Positions 32,230 to 37,382 of a DNA stretch of 37,382 nt are shown one piece after another. The notes beneath the pieces were generated by a model. It saw only the letters and a list, made by a program, of their open reading frames with translations. It searched no databases and was not told the origin of the DNA. Position 1 is the stretch's first letter; each line of letters opens with the position of its first letter. The position numbers and the translations under genes were made by a program. Source of the stretch: Betaproteobacteria bacterium (GTDB taxonomy: Bacteria; Pseudomonadota; Gammaproteobacteria; Burkholderiales; CAIKXV01); NCBI GenBank assembly GCA_021298815.1, contig JAJTHE010000036.1, positions 1-37,382 on the forward strand. The letters are read 5' to 3'.

Positions 32230-33303
32230 TTATAGACGCTCGCGCATCGCTGCCGCGAGAATCTCCGCCACATAGCGGGCTGCCGTCGGAGTGAAGTGGT
32301 TCTCGTCGGCAGTGAAGAAGAACGGCGTGAAGTTGCCCTCGGCCAGCCGTGCCTCGAAGCCCGCGCGCATGTGCGCGGCAGGGTCGATCAGCGGTGTGTC
32401 CAGCCGTGCCGCGAGGGCCTGCAGCCGCTGCCTCGGGTCGATCGTGGCGCAGCTGAAATCCAGGTTCAGATGGTTGTAGTGCGGGTGTGCGCCGCCCGGG
32501 TCGATGTCGAACATCAGTGGCGAGACCAGGATCGCGAAACGTGCGCCCGCGCTGCGCGAGGCCCGGGCCATCGCCTCGACCCGCTGCTCGAAGGCCTTCC
32601 ACTCGCGCTCTGCCTCGTCCTTCAGCGCCCGGCTGCCGTACGTCCAGGTGTACGGACCCAGTGCGTCCAGCCCGCGCGACTCGCAGCTGCCCGAGGTGTT
32701 GCGAGCGAGCTGGCCGCCATAGTGCTGCACCACGCGCAGGAATACCGAGCGGTTCAGGTGTTCATAGCGCCACCGGGCCAGCGTGTTGAACCAGGTCGTC
32801 CCGGCCACGCCTTCGGCAGAGGCGCGCTGGATCGACGCCCGGTCATACGGGTTCACGTCGTTCAGGTTGAACTGATAGAGCACCAGGTCGAGGTCGATCG
32901 GTCCTGCCGAAAGCGCATCTTCGAGTCGCGCCAGGGAATCCGCCGCACTGGCCGCGTACGCGGCCAGTGCGAACAGCGTGATCGGCCGGTCGCTGCCGAC
33001 GTTGTACTGGCGCGCCGCCTGCACCCACCAGATATCCTCGTAGTCGGTGCCGTAGCCCTGGCTGATCGAGTCGCCAAGCACGATCCCGACCCTCTTCGAC
33101 AGGTCGGGAAGATGGCCCGGTGACGGGACGCGCAGCGGGAATTCACCGAGTGGCGCGCGCCAGACCTTGCGCCCGAGCGTCCGCGAATCCGAGTGCACAT
33201 GCCCCTCGAATTCCGGAAAGGCCAGGCGCGACACCACTTCCGCGGTGCCGAGCATGGCGACCAGCACCAGCAGATTGACAAGGACGATCCGGACCACTTT
33301 CAT
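32230..33303 (-). CDS. SGNH/GDSL hydrolase with N-terminal signal anchor (SxtL-like position)
   Basis: A 357-residue SGNH-fold protein. Residues 5-24 form a hydrophobic signal or anchor, so the domain probably faces the periplasm. Block I is IVLGDSISQGYG (Ser79 nucleophile), NLND (146-149) serves as block III, and DENHFTPTAARYV supplies the Asp333/His336 pair. SGNH proteins in polysaccharide loci add or remove acyl groups. Its place before SxtJ, DUF5989 and carbamoyltransferase genes matches the GDSL lipase SxtL of saxitoxin clusters. The substrate is unknown. It begins 15 bp after the FkbM gene. Confidence 0.8.
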   Translation of the reverse strand: MKVVRIVLVNLLVLVAMLGTAEVVSRLAFPEFEGHVHSDSRTLGRKVWRAPLGEFPLRVPSPGHLPDLSKRVGIVLGDSISQGYGTDYEDIWWVQAARQYNVGSDRPITLFALAAYAASAADSLARLEDALSAGPIDLDLVLYQFNLNDVNPYDRASIQRASAEGVAGTTWFNTLARWRYEHLNRSVFLRVVQHYGGQLARNTSGSCESRGLDALGPYTWTYGSRALKDEAEREWKAFEQRVEAMARASRSAGARFAILVSPLMFDIDPGGAHPHYNHLNLDFSCATIDPRQRLQALAARLDTPLIDPAAHMRAGFEARLAEGNFTPFFFTADENHFTPTAARYVAEILAAAMRERL

Positions 33304-33318
33304 CCTGCAGGCTCCCCG

Positions 33319-34311
33319 TCAGGTGGCGCGATGACCGGCGCGGCCCAGCGTCCGCGCGCGGGTCAGCAGACGCACGGCACGGTCGCCGGAAGCGTACAGC
33401 ACGTCCTTGTGGTGCAGCGCCGCGTCGGCCACGTCCGGGCATTCGACCAGGCGGCCGGGTGCCTCGGCGGCAAACGCACGATAGCCCGTGTCCTGCAGCC
33501 GCCGGGCGAGGCTGGCCGCGCGCGGCGACCCGGTCTCGAGCAGAAGGGTCGGGTGTGCCGAGCGCAACAGCTGCGCGGCGCCGTCGAGCACCTCGGTCTC
33601 ATAGTTCTCGGCGTCGATCTTGATGAACCCGGGCACGAGCCCGCGTGCTGCAGCGAGGCCGTCCAGGGTCTGCACCTGAACCTGCACCTGCGCAGGCGGC
33701 GTCGTGCCGCTGCCGTCCGCCTGTGGGCCGAGCCGCCCGTCCGGTGCCAGCGTGTTCCAGGCGCTGAACTTCAGGCCATAGTCGCGGATGGTCAGCATGC
33801 CCTCGGCATCGCCGGCCGCGGCATTGATCGCGACCACGCCGGCGAGCCCGGCGACGTTGCGCGCGAGCAGTGCATGGGTCGACGGCGTCGGCTCGAACGA
33901 GAACACCCGTCCCTGCGGCCCGGCCAGTGCAGCGAACAGCAGGCTGAAGTAGCCGAAGTGCGCGCCGACGTCGAGCACTGTATCGCCCGGCTCGAGCGCG
34001 CACAGCGCCATCCAGGTGACAACGTCGTCGAACAGTCCGTAGCCGTGCAACTGCTCGGAGATCACCTCGGGCAGCATCACGGTCATCGATCCGCCGAAGA
34101 AAAGGGGCACGTTTCGCGCGACCGGCTCCTTCCCGCGGCGCGCCATCCGGCGCTCGATGAAGCGCCGCGGTCCCGGATCGAACAGTTTGCGCCAGGGCGC
34201 CTGACCCAGGCGCGCGATCGCCCGGAAGTAGGCGTCGGCGATGCGCAACTGCATCGGCGAAGGCGCCGTGGCCGGGTGCGCGGCAGCGTCCTGCATCGTG
34301 GGGTATTCCAT
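33319..34311 (-). CDS. FkbM-family methyltransferase
   Basis: A 330-residue O-methyltransferase of the FkbM type. The SAM site is VLDVGAHFGYFSLLFAALAG (112-131), with FSFEPTPSTHALLARNV as the acidic loop and the family-defining FIKIDAENYETEVLDGA later. FkbM enzymes methylate hydroxyl groups of sugars or polyketides; in such loci they usually act on a glycan. The first 20 residues are Ala/Pro-rich, so ATG 34296 is possible, but ATG 34311 lies a natural 7 bp after the upstream stop. Confidence 0.85.
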   Translation of the reverse strand: MEYPTMQDAAAHPATAPSPMQLRIADAYFRAIARLGQAPWRKLFDPGPRRFIERRMARRGKEPVARNVPLFFGGSMTVMLPEVISEQLHGYGLFDDVVTWMALCALEPGDTVLDVGAHFGYFSLLFAALAGPQGRVFSFEPTPSTHALLARNVAGLAGVVAINAAAGDAEGMLTIRDYGLKFSAWNTLAPDGRLGPQADGSGTTPPAQVQVQVQTLDGLAAARGLVPGFIKIDAENYETEVLDGAAQLLRSAHPTLLLETGSPRAASLARRLQDTGYRAFAAEAPGRLVECPDVADAALHHKDVLYASGDRAVRLLTRARTLGRAGHRAT

Positions 34312-34318
34312 CAGTGTG

Positions 34319-35155
34319 TCATTCCGGTCTGGTCGACGCAGCCGGACGCGTGAACGCGAACATGCCGAGCCCGCTGTCGGCCCCGCTGCGATGTTCCCCG
34401 ATTTCGGCGCTGCGCGGGTCGACGCCCTCCACGAATCGGCCGGAGGCATCGACCATCGAGAACGCGGCGAGCGACAGTCCATCGAACATCCGCAGCACCA
34501 CGTTCGGATCGAACACGCGCTGGCCGTTGAACTGCACGCGGGCGCGGCCGATCGGTATCGACACCAGCGCATGGCCCCCGGGCGCCAGCACGCGCACGAT
34601 CTCGCGCGCGGCCTTCTCCGATCCGTACGGGTCGAGCGGGTCGCCATAGCGGCCCAGCCCGATGTGTTCGATCACATGCAGGCAGGACAGCGACTGCACG
34701 CTGGCGTCCTCGAACGGCAGGGCAAGGATCGAACCGTTCACCCCCTCGTAGTCCGGGATGGCGAGCTGCAGCGGCCGGATGTCGACGAAGGTGACCCGGG
34801 TCAGCGCGGTGAGCATGCCGACATACAGCGTGTCGCTGCCGATGTCGACGTGGCTGGCCGGACGCCGCGCGGCGATGCGGCGTGCCGCCCACACCGCCTG
34901 GTGGAAGTAGTGGGCATCGATGCCGGTGGTGGTGCTGCGGTCGAACAGGCAGGGCCAGGCATCGGCCAGCGGTGCGTCGCCGCCGAGGGCGCGGAAGCGC
35001 GCACGCTCGCGCAGGAAGGTGGCATAGCGCGCCAGCGTGGACGGACGCGGCCGCGCGCGCAGCGGCGACAGCGCGCGCGACAGGGCCAGCGCCAGCCGCT
35101 TCGCCTGCGGGCGCTGCTTGATCCATTGCCTGGCGTGTGCACGCAGGGTCTGCAT
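34319..35155 (-). CDS. DUF268 protein, methyltransferase-like
   Basis: A 278-residue protein with the DUF268 pattern: CLFDRSTTTGIDAHYFHQAVWAARRI begins the domain (split here by function), then HVDIGSDTLYVGMLTALT, VTFVDIRPLQL, LPFEDASVQSLSCLHVIEHI and GLGRYGDPLDPYGSEKAARE. HVDIGS and VLAPGGHALVSIPIG have the shape of SAM-methyltransferase motifs I and III, so it is probably a sugar or lipid-linked glycan methyltransferase; no activity is established that I know of. The ATG at 35155 comes one base after the upstream GT2 stop. Confidence 0.8.
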   Translation of the reverse strand: MQTLRAHARQWIKQRPQAKRLALALSRALSPLRARPRPSTLARYATFLRERARFRALGGDAPLADAWPCLFDRSTTTGIDAHYFHQAVWAARRIAARRPASHVDIGSDTLYVGMLTALTRVTFVDIRPLQLAIPDYEGVNGSILALPFEDASVQSLSCLHVIEHIGLGRYGDPLDPYGSEKAAREIVRVLAPGGHALVSIPIGRARVQFNGQRVFDPNVVLRMFDGLSLAAFSMVDASGRFVEGVDPRSAEIGEHRSGADSGLGMFAFTRPAASTRPE

Positions 35156-35156
35156 G

Positions 35157-36374
35157 TCAGGCGGCCCGCGCAGCGGCCGGTGCGGACAGGTGGCGCGCCG
35201 CGTCGTAGACGTTGTCGAACAGCAGCTCGCCGCTGTCGTCCCGACCCACCGCTGCCAGGGCACCGGTGCCCTGGCTGGCCCGGTGCCAGGCCTGCTGCAG
35301 CGGGCGCACCGCCCAGGCCGGCAGGTGGTCCTTCAGCCACCATTGCAGGCGGCGCAGCTGCAGGCGCCGCGCGATCGTCCGCCCGCCATCGGGCTGGCTG
35401 GCGATGAACGCCTGTACCGCGGCGCATCCCTGTTCGCGCGCCGGCGAGGGATACAGCATTGCCTGCCGGTAGCAGTATTCGGCATAGGGTCCGGGCTGCA
35501 GCACGTCGGCGATCGACAGGCCGCGGCCCAGGCGGTTGAGAGCCTTCACCGCCGAGTCGAGGATCGCGCTCGCGGTGAACGGAAACGCCATCAGTCCGGG
35601 CAGGAACGGCTCGTCCTTGTACTCCTGCATGTAGGCCAGGGACGCCGCGCCCAGCGGGTCGAGCTGCGCGGTGCCGCCGGTGCTGCTGCCCGACACGCCG
35701 CCGACGCCGACCACCCGGTTCAGCACGTGCACCTTCCCGGACAGCGCCGCCAGCAGGAAGCCGGCGTAGATGTCCGGGCAGAGCGAGCCGAACAGCGTAC
35801 CCGCCCGTTCGCGCGCGGCGTCGAGGATGTCGCGCCGGCAGAAGGAGTTGAGGAAGCAGGGCAGGCGCCCGTAGTAGAGCGTGCGCAGGGCCTCGTCGAT
35901 CAGGGTCTCGGCGTCCTGCACGCCTTCGGCGAACACGAACGAAGGCACCAGCAGCTGGCGGCGCAGTTCGGGGCGGCCGTAGCTGGGCCAGTAGTAGTAC
36001 GCATGCTGGTAGGTCACCACCGGCGCATCGGCGGCCGCGAGCGCATCCGAGATCGCCTGCAGGCCGTCGAGCAGCAGGGCGTCGTCGGTGCAGACGATGC
36101 CGACGTACTCGCCGCGCGCCTGCTCCACCGAGAACTCCCAGCTGCGCACCATCGGCAGGTATCCCGGCGCGCGGACGTAGCGGATCAGCGGCGACTGGAA
36201 GGCCTCGACCACGCCGCGGATGTCCTCGGTCGAATCGTTGTCGCCGACCACGATCTCGAACGTGTCGCGCACCGGGTCGCGCAGCACCTGGCCGAGGCAG
36301 GTGCGCAGCGTATGGTGCAGTTCCATCGCCCGGTTGCGGGTCGGTATGACGATCGAGAAGCGGGGTCGGGTCAA
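35157..36374 (-). CDS. Glycosyltransferase family 2
   Basis: A 405-residue GT-A glycosyltransferase. FSIVIPTRNRAMELHHTLRT opens the fold, IVVGDNDSTEDIRGVVEAF follows, VRSWEFSVEQARGEYVGIVC leads to the metal motif TDDALLL. The last 130 residues are helical and basic. The start is TTG at 36374, which overlaps the flippase stop as TTGA and has a clear AGGAG Shine-Dalgarno about 8 bp upstream. No ATG or GTG is present nearby that would keep the whole N-terminal strand. It follows wzx directly and presumably adds an O-unit sugar in the cytoplasm. Confidence 0.85.
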   Translation of the reverse strand: MTRPRFSIVIPTRNRAMELHHTLRTCLGQVLRDPVRDTFEIVVGDNDSTEDIRGVVEAFQSPLIRYVRAPGYLPMVRSWEFSVEQARGEYVGIVCTDDALLLDGLQAISDALAAADAPVVTYQHAYYYWPSYGRPELRRQLLVPSFVFAEGVQDAETLIDEALRTLYYGRLPCFLNSFCRRDILDAARERAGTLFGSLCPDIYAGFLLAALSGKVHVLNRVVGVGGVSGSSTGGTAQLDPLGAASLAYMQEYKDEPFLPGLMAFPFTASAILDSAVKALNRLGRGLSIADVLQPGPYAEYCYRQAMLYPSPAREQGCAAVQAFIASQPDGGRTIARRLQLRRLQWWLKDHLPAWAVRPLQQAWHRASQGTGALAAVGRDDSGELLFDNVYDAARHLSAPAAARAA

Positions 36375-37382
36375 GCGTTTCTCCTGGCGGCAAGGCCGGA
36401 GGCGATTCCTAGCAGGTACTCGCGCGTGCTGCGCGCGGCGACGGCCGAGGCAGCGAGCGCTGCGGCGAGGGTCAAGGCGAGGCATCCAGCCATCGCCAGC
36501 GGGCCTGCGTCCGCCGGCAGCAGCAGCCGCGCGAGGCCGACCACCAGCGCAGAGGCGAGCGCGGGGGGCAGTGTATCGCGCAGCAGCCAGTTCAGTGCTT
36601 CCCCGCGCAGGTAGCGCGCATGCAGCAGGGTCATGCCGATGGCGAGGTTGGCCAGGCAGACCAGCGCATAGGCCACCGCCGCGCCGACCGCGCCATGATG
36701 GGTGGCACCCCACCAGAGCGAGGGGATCGCCAGCGCCAGGTTGAACACGCCCATTCCCACGCCCAGGCGCGTCCAGCCGTGCGCGAGCTGCAGCGCGTAC
36801 GGCGTGTTGACCAGCGCATTGAGCGCCGCCGCCGCGGCAAGCGCCTGCACGATGGGGGCTGCGGCCGCGGCGATCGCGGCATCCCCGGTCCACAGGCGCA
36901 GCGCTTCGGGCGCGAACACGATCAGCGTCAGCGCGATCGGCAGCGTCACCGCCGCGAGCAGCTGGGAGGCGCCATGGTAGAAGCCAGTCACTTCCTTCGG
37001 GTTGCCGCCGGCGACCAGCTCGGTCATGCGCGGCATCACCGCGCTGAAGATCGGGCCGACGAGCAGCGTCGCGACCGAGGCGATCGCCGCGGCGAGCATG
37101 TAGTAGCCGAACTGCACCAGCGGCAGCAGCGTGCTCAGCATCAGCTTGTCCGCCTGGGCCGCGGTGGTGCCCAGCATGGTGATCGCCCAGACGCCCAGCG
37201 TGAATCGGGCGACGCCGCGCAGCGAGTCCAGGCGCATGCGCGCGATACGCGCCTCGCCCGGGAACCGGCGCCACAGCATCGCGCCCATCAGCATCGACTG
37301 CAGAGCGAACGCCACCGCCTGCCAGGCGAAGAAGGCGCGGATGTCGTTGGCGACGAAGGCCAGCACAAGCAGCGAACCGATG
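36371..37382 (-). CDS. wzx: Wzx-type polysaccharide flippase, N-terminus cut by window edge
   Basis: The C-terminal 336 or so residues of a polytopic inner-membrane protein of the O-antigen flippase (MOP/PST) type, which moves undecaprenyl-linked O-units to the periplasm. About nine membrane helices are visible. The family-like segment is ADKLMLSTLLPLVQFGYYML followed by FSAVMPRMTELVAGG, where a substrate-path helix is expected. The frame is open to the end of the window, so the true start lies beyond 37382; an internal GTG at 37366 is not the start. Its presence supports a Wzx/Wzy-dependent assembly route. Confidence 0.85.
   Translation of the reverse strand, partial: IGSLLVLAFVANDIRAFFAWQAVAFALQSMLMGAMLWRRFPGEARIARMRLDSLRGVARFTLGVWAITMLGTTAAQADKLMLSTLLPLVQFGYYMLAAAIASVATLLVGPIFSAVMPRMTELVAGGNPKEVTGFYHGASQLLAAVTLPIALTLIVFAPEALRLWTGDAAIAAAAAPIVQALAAAAALNALVNTPYALQLAHGWTRLGVGMGVFNLALAIPSLWWGATHHGAVGAAVAYALVCLANLAIGMTLLHARYLRGEALNWLLRDTLPPALASALVVGLARLLLPADAGPLAMAGCLALTLAAALAASAVAARSTREYLLGIASGLAARRNA

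Noticed and set aside
29784..33303. A saxitoxin biosynthesis cluster
   Set aside because: No polyketide synthase-like SxtA, amidinotransferase or other pathway genes are present; only the carbamoylation module and its companions match.

Overview
The window looks like chromosomal DNA of a GC-rich Gram-negative proteobacterium, most likely a betaproteobacterium. The evidence is uniformly high GC, a 6S RNA next to zapA and a ZapB-like gene, a TonB-dependent cobalamin receptor under a B12 riboswitch, an MsbA lipid A flippase, and a long lipopolysaccharide/O-antigen locus. I cannot name the genus. No tRNA, rRNA, CRISPR array, insertion sequence, phage gene or clearly broken gene was seen.

Layout. 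Positions 1-787 (minus strand) hold a housekeeping block: a ZapB-like coiled-coil gene, zapA, and 6S RNA, whose 3' end is cut by the window edge. Positions 788-1246 are a divergent control region: a good sigma-70-type promoter for the zap genes, a plus-strand promoter, a cobalamin riboswitch and an expression platform with competing stems. The plus strand then carries btuB (1247-3355), a 13-bp tandem repeat over the btuB stop codon, and msbA (3508-5331).

From 37382 down to 5354 the minus strand carries 29 tightly packed genes with no gap above about 90 bp. Thirteen of the 28 junctions overlap, mostly as ATGA, GTGA, TTGA or TGATG. In the direction of transcription they fall into five groups. 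(1) A Wzx-type flippase (start cut off), a GT2, a DUF268 protein and an FkbM methyltransferase. (2) An SGNH hydrolase, SxtJ-like protein, DUF5989 microprotein and O-carbamoyltransferase, a set that matches sxtL/J/K/I of saxitoxin clusters. (3) A decoration and glycosyltransfer block: two CgeB-like glycosyltransferases, two AsnB-type amidotransferases, a GT2, three adjacent methyltransferases and a GT4. (4) A UDP-L-FucNAc module: a WbuB-like transferase, FnlA, FnlB and FnlC, then a WbpL-like initiating transferase and a WbpM/CapD-like dehydratase. (5) Core or ligation genes: a methyltransferase, an O-antigen ligase/polymerase, a WaaE-like GT2, another GT2, a GT9 and a last methyltransferase, meeting msbA tail to tail.

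Reading them together: nucleotide sugars such as UDP-L-FucNAc are made in the cytoplasm, a repeat unit is started on undecaprenyl phosphate and extended, and it is decorated by methyl, amide and carbamoyl groups. It is then flipped by Wzx and joined to lipid A-core that MsbA exports. The exact sugar structure is inference. The part least explained by known biology is the carbamoyltransferase/DUF5989/SxtJ/SGNH module sitting inside a polysaccharide operon.
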